Positions 29,577-41,300 of a DNA stretch of 53,866 bases are shown here, piece after piece. Numbering within the stretch: the stretch's first letter is position 1; each line of letters begins with the position of its first letter. Both the position numbers and the translations under genes were made by a program. The stretch is from NCBI GenBank assembly GCA_029834535.1, contig JAQMWT010000304.1, positions 1 to 53,866 of the forward strand, read 5' to 3'. The stretch is from Chrysophaeum taylorii. Lineage: Eukaryota; Sar; Pelagophyceae; Pelagomonadales; Pelagomonadaceae. The notes beneath the pieces are model-generated. The model was not told where the DNA came from and ran no database searches. It saw only the letters and a list, made by a program, of their open reading frames with translations.

Positions 29577-31913
29577 GCTCCTCCTCTCGTCCCTGGACAT
29601 CCTGGGCACCAAGCTGTGCCCGAGGCTCGCGTCACGCGCCCGCCTACGCGCAGGGTGTGTTGGAGGACTACTCTGTATGGTTTCGCGGAGGAGACAGACG
29701 GTGTGTAGACTTGATGCTCACCATAATTGCGAATTGAGCGCGTTGTTTGGGGGACATGAACAGTAGTCATAACTTACATCGCAGCAGAAGAAAAAATCCG
29801 TTATCGTCAAGTAGCCCGCAATCTTTCTTTCTTGAAAGTATTTTTTAGAGCTAGCTTCTTCTGGCTCTTCGAGAATGGGAGTCGCTCGCTACCATAGCAA
29901 AAAATAAGTGGAAATCTTGATCCTGTTCATCATGGAACCTGGGAGTTGCTTGGCGTATCAGGGTTTTAGGCTCAAATTGCCAAATGGACGGACGAACGGA
30001 GAGGAAGAGAAAGAAGAAAAGACGGCAGAGGACGGCGAAGACGTAGTAGTAATGAATCGCTGGGAGGACGGCAGAAGTAGGGAGCCAAGCGATAGAAAGG
30101 AGAGGAGGACAGCAAAGAAGAAAACAGGAAAAGAGCAACAACGGGAAGAAAGAGAGTGCAAGGTGGAGAGGTAGGGAAAGATGGGGTCATGAATGGGGAC
30201 AGTTTTATTAGGTGCAAGCATCGTGCGCGCATGGAGAGACAACGGACAACGATGCAACGAAGAACAAAGATACATGAAGACGGCACTGTGTATGGTCGCA
30301 GCACAATGAGAGACAACATCCCAAAGAGGCCGCGATTTTTTTTCCGGGCAAAAGGTCGCGAGAAACACGGGGTAACCAAACGCGCCATTAGCATCAACAA
30401 CGCTAGCAACAAGGATATGACAAGAAGCTCCGCCGGCACACACAGGGCCGCGCACGACGTTTTAAAGTAGCGGAAGTGTCATCGGAAAGGTGGTGGCAGA
30501 GAAAGGTCGCGTCCGCAAAGCAATCACTTGGGATGTGTAATGAGCACAGTGAAGGGAAGTCAACCAGAGCACGGTGAAGGGAAGAGAACCAGTCCCGAAA
30601 AGAAGTTGTGCCCGCAAGTACAAGATGATGAAGGCGCTTCTAAGTAATTTGTACCGAGATCCGGGTGTCACATCATCGTACATGTCTAGGCTTGCGCCTC
30701 TAAACAAAAAGTCAATTACTTCGCGCCTTTCCTGCTCGTGCTCCTAGTGCATCCGCCCGGAGCCAAGAGGCCCTTTCGCATGAAGCACAAAGCGATGAGA
30801 CGTCGGCTTGACGTGGAGCTGCGCCGATAGTCTGGGATCGCGGCATCGGGCGCTGCTCTGTCATATTGGGCACGTACGGCAAGGTCGTCAACAAGCAGGA
30901 GGTCGCTTCAATTCTTTGCGACGAGGCCGAAGTGAAGCAGCGTAGGCTCAGGTCACAAGGTGGTGATGTGTCCGAACTCTGCTCGAGCACGTTGACGATC
31001 GGATGCCCTAGAAACAGGCGCTTGTCGGGTTATCGAATGTCTACAAGTTTATCAACAGCATAGAGCTGGCCATTATGAGCGAGGGCTCCCTCGAACAGCT
31101 GGGAAAAACCTCGGCAACAATGCAATCGAGCGGCGGCTCGTCAAGCCAGTTCCCCATGCTCTAGACAGAGCTGATCAATTCGTGACCCAAGGAGGAGGTT
31201 CGATGTTCCTTCCATTCCGCGCGCACTGGGCGCCTTGGGCATAATCATTTTACTACATGGGCAGACTGACCTCCGTTCTCCAATCTTTCGCCACAGCAAG
31301 TAGTAGATCGAATCATTGAGTTATTACTGTCCAAACCAGTTAAGACGAGACTAGAAAGGAAGTGAATGATTTTGAACTCTTCGAGAATTGAAGAATGCTG
31401 GCGGGCTTAACGAATAACTGCGTCGCGTGCTCTTGAGTACGATTCGGCCAGCGTTCTACCAGCGCGGTCGCTTCTGACCTCGAGATTCCTGCGTTAGCGA
31501 AGGTGGTTTGCATGACTCGAATGGCTCTACTGTTGACATTGCTCATCTTGCTCCGGACAATGAGCATCTACTACGCTGAGAGCAGCCTCGGAAGGAGCGT
31601 CCACCCTAAATAGAGCGTCGTGGGCCACGTCTCTATTGTACTGGTAGTGCTACTCGGACGGACTAATGTTCCGTTATTATTTATCCCAGACTCGCGGGAT
31701 GTGATGCACAGGTTGGTCGCACGCCGAGGGCGGTTTTCCAGCCTCACTCTCATGGGCTAGTTACTCGTGAAACCTCAATGATGCCTCGAACGCGCGACAC
31801 GGGTCATAGTAATAAAGTCTACGACGCACGAGAGAGTTGGTTCTTACACCCGCTGAGCGATTCTCGCATTCTAATCGTGGCACAAGACCTACCAACTCAA
31901 CCACGGTTGTCCA
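29577..31913. other. AT-richer 2.3-kb intergenic region
   Basis: Composition drops relative to the flanking genes. Frames at 29958-30455 (minus) and 29908-30470 (plus) are the longest and have no recognisable domain. A 65-nt stretch at 31834-31898 can fold with an outer GAGTTGGT/ACCAACTC stem and an inner CGATT/AATCG stem but is not a canonical tRNA. I see no supported gene. Confidence 0.45.
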
Positions 31914-34097
31914 TCATCGTCGGTGAGCCGCCGCCGCCGCCGCAAGGAGCAAAGCCTCCGAGTCGTCATCGTTGGAGCAGTCCGCGAGATCCCAGGTGTC
32001 GCGCAAAAGACAGAAAAAGTCGTAGTCGCCGTCAGTGAGCGGGCTGAGATAGTCATATAGTTCGAGGAAGTCGTTGCGAGAAACATCCGACGATGTCCCG
32101 AACTCGCGGAGTACATCGATTCGGGAGGGTGCCGCGGCGGCGGCCGACGAGCGCAGGTGCGCTGCGAGGTCGGAGGCGTGGAGAGGGCTCCCACCACAGC
32201 GGTCGCAGAGGCGGGAATGGACGGTCTCTACCAGCGAGCGGCGAAGCGGACTCATGCCCCCAAAGCGGAGCGCCTTGAGGATGTCGACATAGGGAAGGTG
32301 GTCATCCCCGGCGGCGAGGCAGCGAAAGAGGTCCCCAGCCTGTTTGAAGGAGAGTCGGAGACCAACGGAGTCGACGAGGCGTCGGAAAGCTTCGAAGTCG
32401 GCAGGTTTCTGGTGCTCGAGCGAGAGCAACGCGCGTCGGAGCTTGGGAATTGCGAAGACGAGGGGCGCGTAGTGGCCGTAGGCGGCGCGCCAAGCCGCCG
32501 CGTGTCTCCCGAAGAGACGCGAGAGATCAGCGTGCAGAGCCGCAACCGACGTCTCGGCGAGACACTCGACGAGGCCGCGCGTCCTGTTTCTTCGCTTCAG
32601 CCGCTGTGCCAGGCCCGATACAGAAAAAAGCGTTTCTGGAGACGATGTGGTGCCGAGCCTCGTCAACACGTCGGAAAGATCGCACGGCGGCGTGTAGATG
32701 AGGCGCCGGAGTTCACACAGCGCGTCGAGCCGGTTCCACTCGAGCTCGGGAAGTGGCGGCGGCGGCGCCGCAGAAAGCGTCATCTCAACTCGTCTCGAAC
32801 ACGATGATGACATGGACGAATCGTCGTCGTCGTCGTCCACCGTTGTCGAGGTGGTTGTTGACAAGACTGGAGGAGGGGGACGCGGCTCTTCCCAGGCAGC
32901 AGCAGGTACGACGGGCGGTCTGCGGCAAGCCCAGACGTCGTGGCGGAACCACGTCGCAAACTCGACGTCGGTGCCCGCGAAGGCGGCGGAGAGGCGAGCG
33001 GCGGCGGCGCGCCAGGCGGTGCGATGGACGTGGGGTGGCGAGCCCTTGGCGTCGAGGTGAGCTAAGAGGCGGCGTATCACGTCCTCTTCGTTGAGTTTCG
33101 CGGTCTTGACGTGCGGGTGCCAATCAGCGCGCACGCGCCTTCTGAGCGCCCCGAGCGGGATCCGCGCGCAGAGCGCGTTGCCGTCGCGGCGCACGCCCTT
33201 GACCTTGGCGTCCTCGGCGCGCGAATGGTCGACGCAAAGCTCGTGCCACGTCGCGTCGATTGCCTCGCGCCTCGCCAAACCCAGCGCGCCGCTCGTCGCT
33301 ACAAGTTTCTGGACGGCGCGCGCCGTCGTCGCTACCTTGGCGATCTCCGCGCTTTCGCGGGTCGAGAGTTCGAGGCCCAAGTCTGCGAACGCTGCGTCCA
33401 CTTTTCCGCCGCCAGATTCGAGGTGGCGGGCGAAAATGCAAAGCGCGTCGGGTCCGTGGCGGACCACGAGCCTTGCGCGCATGCGCTCGCCGATGGACTG
33501 CGATACCGTTTCCATTCTACGCCGCCTGTGCTTGTGGTCGGAAGGGCGCGGCGGGCGGCTCGCCGGGCGGCTCGCGGGTCGATGGTCCGGGCGGAAGCCC
33601 TTCGCGACGCCACCAAATTTTCGAGCCGTAGCCGCAAGGTTCGAGTCCCAGGCGCGCGCGGCGTCGGAGGCAAACTCGGGACACACCTCGAGCACCGCCC
33701 CGCCGTCGAGGACCACGCGGCCGACCGGCCGTAGCCAGAGTTCGCAGCACCCCGCGCAGCGGGATCGAGCCGCGGCGGTGACAGCCTCGACGACCTTGGC
33801 GACGACCTCGCGCGACGTACCCGCCGCCCTCGAGATGGTCGCGAGCCCCAGTGCGCTCGCGGGCAGCGACCCCGTCGACCCGCGACCGAGCACGACGCCC
33901 TGCGCAGTAAGCACCAAGGCCCCCAGCCCGGGAATCTTGACTCCTCTCCGCCTCAAGAGTTGCGCCCCGACCTCCACCCCCACCAGTCTCCAGATCGCTG
34001 CCACTTCGCTGCAGCTCGCCAACCTTGCGACCGCCGCGTAGGCGCGCATCATCAACTCGGCAGTTGTCACCCGCTCAGACTTTGTCGAGAATTCCAT
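31914..34097 (-). CDS. CCDC81-HU and calcyphosin-like EF-hand protein, probably ciliary
   Basis: 727 aa from the ATG at 34097 (the frame opens earlier with GTG). Near the N-terminus, AAIWRLVGVEVGAQLLRRRG with VKIPGLGALVL and LEVCPEFASDAARAWDSN matches the eukaryotic HU-like domains of CCDC81-type centriole/cilium proteins. The middle is helical with Arg/Pro-rich and Asp/Ser linkers. The last 150 residues resemble calcyphosin-type EF-hand units: FGGMSPLRRSLVETVHSRLC and VSRNDFLELYDYLSPLTDGD with FFCLLRDTWDL. The loop acidic residues are mostly lost, so calcium binding is doubtful. HU plus calcyphosin-like modules occur in flagellar proteins; the precise partner is unknown. The call rests on motif resemblance. 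Confidence 0.65.
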   Translation of the reverse strand: MEFSTKSERVTTAELMMRAYAAVARLASCSEVAAIWRLVGVEVGAQLLRRRGVKIPGLGALVLTAQGVVLGRGSTGSLPASALGLATISRAAGTSREVVAKVVEAVTAAARSRCAGCCELWLRPVGRVVLDGGAVLEVCPEFASDAARAWDSNLAATARKFGGVAKGFRPDHRPASRPASRPPRPSDHKHRRRRMETVSQSIGERMRARLVVRHGPDALCIFARHLESGGGKVDAAFADLGLELSTRESAEIAKVATTARAVQKLVATSGALGLARREAIDATWHELCVDHSRAEDAKVKGVRRDGNALCARIPLGALRRRVRADWHPHVKTAKLNEEDVIRRLLAHLDAKGSPPHVHRTAWRAAAARLSAAFAGTDVEFATWFRHDVWACRRPPVVPAAAWEEPRPPPPVLSTTTSTTVDDDDDDSSMSSSCSRRVEMTLSAAPPPPLPELEWNRLDALCELRRLIYTPPCDLSDVLTRLGTTSSPETLFSVSGLAQRLKRRNRTRGLVECLAETSVAALHADLSRLFGRHAAAWRAAYGHYAPLVFAIPKLRRALLSLEHQKPADFEAFRRLVDSVGLRLSFKQAGDLFRCLAAGDDHLPYVDILKALRFGGMSPLRRSLVETVHSRLCDRCGGSPLHASDLAAHLRSSAAAAAPSRIDVLREFGTSSDVSRNDFLELYDYLSPLTDGDYDFFCLLRDTWDLADCSNDDDSEALLLAAAAAAHRR

Positions 34098-34763
34098 GTC
34101 CGTTAACACGACGACCTCTGCCGAATCAAGTTCCGTTGTTATTGGTAGTCAAGGGCCTAGTTCCGTTGGCGTCGAGCGCCCAAGCCGACGAGAGAGCACA
34201 GCCACAGCACACCATGGTCCCCGAAGGAGGCGGCGCAGGCCGCTCGTGTCGCGCGAGACTAATATTAATAATATGAGGAACCTTGCACGGAGCTACTGCG
34301 CGCCCAGTCTCGACGACAGCGTCGAGATTCCCCGACCATGTCTCCTAAGGGCGGGCGGGCGGGCGGGCGGGCGGGCGGGCGGACTGACTGAGAGTCGGTC
34401 GGCAAGCGACGTCGTCTACTTCTTCAAGATGGAGCCCGCGTTGCTCGTCTTGATCTGCGGGAGAAGAAGAATGCGATTTGAGCGTCGCCGACGAGTCCAA
34501 GTACCTGGCCACTCTTGGGCTTGGCGGTGGGCGTGATGGAGGCGAGTTGGGGCGGCTTGGCCGCGTCGGCGACGGTGGGTACGACAAGCGCAAGCGCGAT
34601 CGCCGCCGGCGAGACGCGCCTGCGTAGGCACTCGCGAAGCGAAAATGATCTTTTGACTCACTCGACCAAGTCGCGACGGCTGGCCTCGAGGGGGCCTGCT
34701 CGCTGCACCCCCACGGGGGCCTGGAACGCGGCGACGCCGGCGAGGAGGCAAAACAGGAGCTTC
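34098..34763. repeat. Promoter-side region with a GGGC tetranucleotide run
   Basis: (GGGC)7-8 at about 34350-34381 on the plus strand could form G-quadruplex. No protein-coding gene is clear; a frame from 34515 runs into the small gene at 34764. Confidence 0.4.
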
Positions 34764-35059
34764 ATGTCGATCTTGAAGTGTGAGATTTGGACGCCGACTA
34801 TGCTTCTGACCAGGGTAAGCGTGATGAAGAAATATGGGGTAAGTGTCTAGTATCGCTTGGTATCATTCATCAGCGACGGACGATGGCAAAAGACGACGCG
34901 AAGAAGAATCGTCTTGTCGACGTGCGACGGATAAGGCTCCAGAACGTCCTCAGGACGATGAAGGACCTCGCGGTCAAGATGTGGTCCTTCAAGAACATTT
35001 TCTTTTTCATAGGCAGCGTGACGGCGATTCACTTCTTCGGTGACGAGCTCGCCGTGTGA
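34764..35059 (+). CDS. Small tail-anchored membrane protein, possibly two exons
   Basis: The best-supported part is the 58-codon frame from the ATG at 34883: a basic helix (AKDDAKKNRLVDVRRIRLQN, VLRTMKDLAVKMW) followed by one hydrophobic segment, FKNIFFFIGSVTAIHFFG, close to the C-terminus. This is the layout of small tail-anchored proteins of the mitochondrial outer membrane or ER. An upstream exon is plausible: a frame from the ATG at 34764 ends MKKYG at 34838, followed by a 35-nt GTAAGT...CATCAG intron (34839-34873) that joins in phase 0 to RRTMAKDDAKK. No family is recognised. Confidence 0.5.
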
Positions 35060-35400
35060 GATAGGATAATTAGATGACTATCAGCGCCGGCGGCCTCGCT
35101 CTTTCTTTTTTTAAAAGGAGGGCGTCGTCGTCGTCTGCGTTCATGAGGACCTGGGGAGTACGCGCGATGCGCGCAGCAGGGTGGATGGTGGCACCCCCAA
35201 AAAAAGGAAACGGGAAAGGGAACCGATGCCACCATTAATGCCCCGGACGGACCACGTCGCCTGGACGAGGGGATGCCCGGGCTGCTGGCACGGGTCGAGC
35301 CCCAGTGCGCGTTATTTTGTGTTCAACCTTGGTATCGAGCCCCCCCTGACTAGTACTAGTAGTTTGAAAAACCAAAATTCTCAACGGACGTTGAAAAAGG
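35060..35400. other. Spacer before the GOST-like gene
   Basis: No gene is resolved. Exons encoding the missing ectodomain of the next gene could be sought here, but I found none with recognisable sequence. Confidence 0.35.
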
Positions 35401-36315
35401 ATGGCGCCGTGCTCCTGCCGAGAGTGCGTGCGAGCCATCGACGTCGGACGCCTCGTGGCAGTCGCGGCGATGAGCTTCCGCGCGAGTGCGATGAAAACGG
35501 TCTTGCAGCGCGACGAACGGTCGCTGCGGCGATTGGTGCTCGTCGCGTGCGCCACGGCGCTGGTTGACGCGACGACGTGGGTTGCCACGTCCATCGTGCA
35601 CGACAATTACTACTATGTCCTCGTCGCAGTCCTCGCGACCGAGACCGCGCGGCGGTTCTCGACGCTGCTCGTCGTGCTCCTCGTATCGCTCGGCTTTGGC
35701 GTCGTAAGAACTGCCCTCGGGACGTGCGCCAAGGCCACGCTCGTGCTCCTTACCCTCGCCTTCCTCGCCTGCCGCGTGGCCGTGTTATTAACAAGGGGCG
35801 ACGACGTGGTGGGATGCCATTGCGGCGAGTCCACGACGGTTTTCTTTCGCCTCGAGGCCGCCGTCAACATATTTTTCCTGATTTGGTCCCTTTGCGGATT
35901 CCGAGGCACCGTGCGCGCGATCAGACTCTCGCAGGCTCTGAACGACGAGGTCGTCGACGAGACCGTCACGGACCGGTACCTCAGCCTTCGGCGGAACATT
36001 TTTCTCCTCCTCCTCTCGGCGTCGGCGCTGTATTGCGGCCGGGAGTGGATCGTCGCGTGGCCCGCCCGCCTCGACTGCCTCCTCGGGGCCGGCGTCCTCG
36101 TCAAGCTCTTCGACCTCGCCTTGCTCTGCTGTCTCTGCATCTTCACACACCCCCTCGACTGCCTCCGACCCCGGGGATCCTCGGACGCTTCTTCCGCCGG
36201 TATCTCTCTCGCCCGCATTGTCAACCCGCGCGCTTACCCGAGAAAACTTTCGGACGCCGAGGACTCTCCCGCCATCCTCGCGCTCCCACGACCACTCAGA
36301 GATCCCAGCGTCTGA
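35401..36315 (+). CDS. Multi-pass membrane protein resembling the GOST/lung-7TM core, N-terminally short
   Basis: 304 aa with about six hydrophobic segments (LVLVACATALVDATTWVATS, YYVLVAVLATETARRFSTL, TLLVVLLVSLGFGVVRTALG, ATLVLLTLAFLACRVAVLL, FFRLEAAVNIFFLIWSLCGF, LLDCLLGAGVLVKLFDLALL). The SLGFGVVRTALG segment is close to the LGYGVVRPxLG signature of GPR107/108, TMEM87 and lung-7TM proteins, which act in Golgi/endosome traffic. The luminal beta-sandwich ectodomain and the first helices of that family are absent, so the gene is either 5'-incomplete here, a diverged short form, or only superficially similar. The ATG at 35401 was taken as it opens the frame. Confidence 0.5.
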   Translation: MAPCSCRECVRAIDVGRLVAVAAMSFRASAMKTVLQRDERSLRRLVLVACATALVDATTWVATSIVHDNYYYVLVAVLATETARRFSTLLVVLLVSLGFGVVRTALGTCAKATLVLLTLAFLACRVAVLLTRGDDVVGCHCGESTTVFFRLEAAVNIFFLIWSLCGFRGTVRAIRLSQALNDEVVDETVTDRYLSLRRNIFLLLLSASALYCGREWIVAWPARLDCLLGAGVLVKLFDLALLCCLCIFTHPLDCLRPRGSSDASSAGISLARIVNPRAYPRKLSDAEDSPAILALPRPLRDPSV

Positions 36316-36541
36316 ACGAGCGACCGCCTACGCTAGTTATGTCGCGCTCTATTTTTCTCGTTAATGACCGGAGCACATCCCGGCCGCCTCCGCCTCCGCC
36401 CGGGGGATTATTCTTATCCATCTCCGCTGCTGCTGTCTATAAAAATATATCGAAAAACAGATCGTCCTCCTCCTCCTCCTCCTCCTCCTCCTCCTATTCA
36501 CGAGGGTGACTTTCTGTCCTCGCGCGAGCGAGCGAGCGACC

Positions 36542-37662
36542 TCACGTCTTTTTCTTCTTCTTCTTTTTGGCGCCCTTGTTGCCTTTTTTCTTCTTTCCTC
36601 CGGCGGCCTGCGGCGGCGCATCGAGGCGTGGTCACGCGTGGCTCCAACAACAATGGAGAGATATATACGCACGTCGATTCTGCAGAGGTGGTCGAACAGC
36701 TGCTGCGGCAGCGTCGAGTCGACGAGGAGCTGCTTGACCTTGTTGGGCGTCTTACCTTTCCAAATGTCGAGGAGCGCCCTGCCGCCCTTTTCTCCAATGC
36801 GGTTATAGAGGAGGTCGATGGCCGTCAGGGCATTCCCGGGCTGCACGACCACGAGGCCGAGCTTCTTGACAGCGTCGAGGTCCTCGTCGCACTGGCCCAC
36901 GCCGTTGTCCGCGAGCGACAGCGACGTCAGTACCGCGTTCGAGGCGAGACCGTCGCAGATGTCGCTCATTCCGCGCCCGCAGAGCTGGTTACCCTGGAGG
37001 TTGAGGAGAACGAGCGCCGTGAGACGATAAGAGAGCATTTCGCCGAGCGGCGCGCCGCCCTCGGGGCCAATGTTGCAGTACGGCAGGTGCAGCTGCCTAA
37101 GCGACGAGTTGGTTCGCAGGCCCTGGCACAGCGCCGCGACGCCCTCCGAACCGAGCGTGTAGTTGTAGTCGAGCTTGAGCGTCACGAGCGACCGATTTTG
37201 CCCGTACATGAGGGCCTGTCCGAGACAGCGCGCTCCGGCGGCGCCGACGTTGTTGTCGAGCAGCTCCAAAAAGGTGATGGCAATCTCGGCCCCGCCGAGC
37301 CTCAGGAGCTCGGCGATGCAGGCAGCGCCGTCGTTGTTGACGTTGACTCGCCAGAACCGGAGGATCTTCACGACTCTGCACTGGGCGTTGACCATACCCT
37401 GCCCCGAGCCCATAATGGCCGTGCAGAGGGCGCGCGTTCCGGCCGGTCCAAGTTGACCTTTTTCATCGTCCAAGATTAGCTGCTTATTCTTCTTTAATTC
37501 CTCGACCTTATCATCGTTCGACAGCATCTCGACGAGTTTCGGATTTGGCGCTACGCAAATAAGCTTGCAAAACTTGGTGTAGTTGCTCAGAAGCGTCGCA
37601 GGGTGCATTCCTGGGTCCCCGTCGTCGGCGTCTACCGCCTTGTCCTTCTTCTTGGGCGGCAT
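36542..37662 (-). CDS. Ribonuclease-inhibitor-type leucine-rich repeat protein, two exons
   Basis: 351 aa. I start at the ATG at 37662 (MPPKKKDKAVDADDGDPG); the frame upstream opens only with TTG. A helical N-terminus (NYTKFCKLICVAPNPKLVEM) precedes RNI-type repeats: LVTLKLDYNYTLGSEGVAAL, LRQLHLPYCNIGPEGGAPLG, LVLLNLQGNQLCGRGMSDIC, LTSLSLADNGVGQ and LTAIDLLYNRIGEKGGRALL. Such proteins with Lys-rich ends are common in flagella (dynein regulatory and related LRR proteins). The frame runs into Arg-rich nonsense after LCRID; removing a 65-nt intron (36672-36608) gives a short exon encoding AAGGKKKKGNKGAKKKKKKK and a stop at 36542-36544. Confidence 0.8.
36608..36672 (-). other. 65-nt intron in the LRR gene
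   Basis: GTGCGTATATAT donor and CGCCGCCGCAG acceptor on the minus strand, phase 0. The second exon is 66 nt and encodes a Lys-rich tail mirroring the N-terminal PPKKKDK. Confidence 0.7.
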
Positions 37663-38385
37663 GCCGAACGTTAAATTGTCATCATCCGAACACTTGAGGT
37701 CTAGTGACTTGTCCTTCTGCTCTTCCGCTCGCAAGGGAATATACTACGTAAATGGTGCAGTAGTTTGTAAACAACAACAAGTCCAAACAGTAAGTAGTGC
37801 ACTCGTTTTCCCAGCTCGCCGCTCGGTGGGCCTTTCCCATTGTGCTAATGGAACCGATCGACTCGCGATGGGGGCAAAATGAAAAGGTAGGGAAGAGCAC
37901 GACTAGTTGCCAGCCGGATGAAAGTGGGAGATTTCGAAAGAGCAGAGCGCTATACACGGGAGGAGGCCGATGCGCGGAGTTGGCCAAAGACACGCATATG
38001 TGCGGGTCTGTTGGCCCAGGCAGATATTCACAAGTTCAGAGAGACAGAGTTGAGAATCGGTTTTCGTCCATGAAAAAATGGAAATGCCACAGACGACGAC
38101 AAACAAGATGCATTTGAGGAGCAAAGGGGACGGCAGAAGAAGATTGCGAGTGGAGAGACAAGAAAAGAACAGAGGGGGGGGGGGTGCACGCAGTGAAGCG
38201 TAGGGGAACAAGGCGCTGAATATTTGTTGAGGATACCAAACTGGGTGTCTCGGTAGTGACTGATGCCCCGCGAGTACTTGCGTTGACACTCAACGGCCGT
38301 CCATAAGGGTTTAGTGTTAGGTTTGAATCCGAAGCATTGTATCCTATGAGGGTATCCGATGCGGACTATGATATCCTAGAGCACG
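37663..38385. promoter_or_regulatory. 723-bp divergent spacer between the LRR gene and the 2684-aa gene
   Basis: Less GC-rich than the flanking genes; likely carries both promoters and 5' untranslated regions. A G8-9 run is at about 38166-38174. No gene or clear motif is seen. Confidence 0.4.
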
Positions 38386-41300
38386 ATGGCGCGGCTCGAA
38401 CCGCCGCGAGGCACCGAGGACGACGTCTCAGACGATGAGGAGGAGGAGGAAGAAAAGGAGATTGTGGACGGCCACATGGCTGAGCCCAAGGCGGACTCGC
38501 GCGATGACGAGCGGGCAGTTGAGGAGTCGCTAGTGACGAGCATGGTGTCCAAGAATGATCCGCACGCTGAGCTCAAGGCGTCGTGGGTGCTCGCCGGCGA
38601 GAAGTTGGAGGATTTTACAGTCGGCAAGTACAAGAAGAAGCTACGGGAACAGGATAAGGCGGATTTTAAGTTGAGGTTTATCAAGGGCGAGACGAGCTAC
38701 GAGGCAAAGATGGAGGCATTGGAGCGGATCCGCGTGTGGCGCCTGCGGGCTCGGAAGCTGGCACTCGCGCCGCTGTTGGTACCAAAGATCATGGCTGCCG
38801 ACGCGTTCTGGTTGGGAAAAGGGGTAGCCAAGGCGCTAGAGCCAAGGTTCGAGAAGCGGGCGCGGGTGCGATCGAAACAGTTGGCGCGGATCGCGACGCA
38901 CGAGGCTGAGGCGATGGCGTTGCAGGAAAAGATGGAACAGGTGCGACTTGGGCGCGAGGAAGCGCGGCGCGTGGAGAATCGCATAGCGCACGAGCGCGGG
39001 ATTCAGCTGGAGCACGCCAAACCGAGTGACGCGGTCAAGGAAGCGGCCGAGCGGCGAGAGCGCGAGAAGAAACGCGAGGCGGAGCTCGAGCACTTTCGCT
39101 GGCGGCGACACCTGGCGCAAGCGGAGATCGAGGCGGCACGCACGGCCAAGCTCGAGGAAGAGGAACGGAAACAGGTGGCTGATGCAAAAAGACGGCGCGA
39201 GTGGCGGTCGCAGCATTACACGCAAGTCGCGGTCGCCGCGCGGGCCGAGACGAGCAAGCGCCACGCGGACGCCGGGCTGCGACTAGACCAGCGAGAAGCT
39301 GAGTTGGCGGCCCGCGACGCTGCAGAAACCATCGAGCGAGACGTGGCAAGCGCGGTCGACCAGACGAAAGGCCCCGAGGTCACCGAGTCGAGCGGCCAAG
39401 GGGTGTTTGGCGGCGAAGGTGTGCCGTCCGCGGACGGGAGTTCTGGAGCCGACCACGCGCGGATTCGGCTGTTTTCGGCACGACCGGTGGAAGTCCATGA
39501 AAAGCGATGGCACGAACTCGCACGACTCGAGGCCGAGCTTGGTCGCGCCGATACTGACTACGAGGCGTTCTCGAGGAAAGAGGGCGAAGCCGCAGACCAC
39601 GCCGCAGCTCTCGATGCGCGGCGGAATCTGCTTGGTATCGAGCGCGCGCAGCTTCGGGCAGAACACGAGCTCCTGCTCCGTCGGGTAGCCGGCCCACCGC
39701 GCCGCGAGGCAACAGATGCCGAACGCGAGGCGACACACCGCCGACAGACACGTGCGGCCGAGCTTGCCCGTCGCGAGCGCCAACTCGAGCACAGGTCCGG
39801 CCGCTCGCGGCAGCGCTCGCGCGACGCCGCCGTGTCCAAGGCCCGAGCGGAGTCGCGGGCCGCCGCGCTGCGAGAGCGGTGCGCCGACCTGCGCCGCCGC
39901 CTCGAGGCACGTCTCGGAGGCGCGGGCGATCCGCCAATAATCATAGGCCAGGCAATCGGCAAGGGTGTGGGGGGCGACGATCGCAACATGAACGGCGCCA
40001 AGTTCTCGTGGTTGTCGGCTTTGAAGGCACAGCCGGAGGAGACGTACTTGGCGGTGACGGCGAAGACCAAGCTGGAGCTGGCACACAGCGAGGCAAAGCG
40101 CGTCCTCGCGTCCCGTAAGAAAATAAAAGCGCTTGAGCAGATGGTGTGGGCTCGTGAGCAGGAGCACATCAACGAACGGGTACACCTGGACGACATGATC
40201 ACACGACTCGCGGATATCATGGACCGCGTCAAGCGGGCTCGGTCGGACGACGTGCGCCAGGACCTGCAACAAGCAGTCCAGCTATGGTGGACAAACGGGG
40301 AGCGCTTGCGGACGATAAACGCGCGCCACCAAGGACCGATAAACTGGTGGGCGAGCCGGGTCGACGCGCTCTGCTCGGGAGTCGAGCAGTGGCGTTCGTC
40401 GGACTATTACGACTTCGATGGACTAGGCGCCGAAGTCAATGAGGATACACCACCGGCATCACTGACGAGGTGTGAGCGCGAAGAGCACCCGCACCTCCAG
40501 GGTGCGGCACACGGCGCAAGCGTGAGTGGCACTCTTGTCGGCGAGATGGAGCTCCCCAAGCTCGATCTGTACGCGATCGAGCTGGTCATAACCAAGCGCA
40601 ATCCGGACTCGGTCGAACTGGGCGACCCTACCGATCGTTGCACCCTAAAACTTGGGACGTCGCTTCGGACCCTCAGTACAGTGGCTACCGTCAAAAACGT
40701 TATGGACGAGTACTCGGGAGCCGCGCGGTTCGAGATTTCACACACGATTCGCGCCGCGACTCTCGCCTGGCGTGTGGAGTTCATGTCGTCGACGTCTGAT
40801 CCGGCGACTCATTTTGTCCTAGAACAGGGCGGCTACGCGCCAAAGGATATCCCACCGCTCGAGGCCACCGACGGCACCAATCGCGTCGTGTCGTCATTTG
40901 TCAAACAGCTACGCGTCCAGCGCCAGCAGGGACACACCAAGTACGCAAACTGGCTGGCAGAACTTATCCGTGCCGAAGAACATTCTAGCGAACAACATCA
41001 GCAGCGCCTCACGTCCGATCAATCGGAGTTGGTGAAAAAGAAGACGAAGAACTCGCAACGAGCAGTGCCAAAAAATCCTACTGAGCAGCTGCTGCCGCCG
41101 TCGGGGCCGTGGTGGGACTCCAAAGCCTTTCATGGCACACCGCAACGGTTTCCGATTGAGTCGTTTTGCAAGTTGATGCGCAACGAGCTCGTGCAGGCAG
41201 CACAGAACCACGCCGAGTGCAGCAAGGGTGCCGCTGCTACCTTACGGTCGACTAAAGAACAGGCTGATGCATCAAGTCGTTGTTGTATCGGGCCCGCAAT

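Noticed and set aside
29908..30470. Small plus- and minus-strand genes in the AT-richer spacer
   Set aside because: No domain, signal peptide or conserved pattern; frames on both strands overlap each other and look like chance.
31834..31898. tRNA-like fold with GAGTTGGT/ACCAACTC outer stem
   Set aside because: No recognisable A box, B box, T-loop or anticodon arm of proper size; only two short stems.
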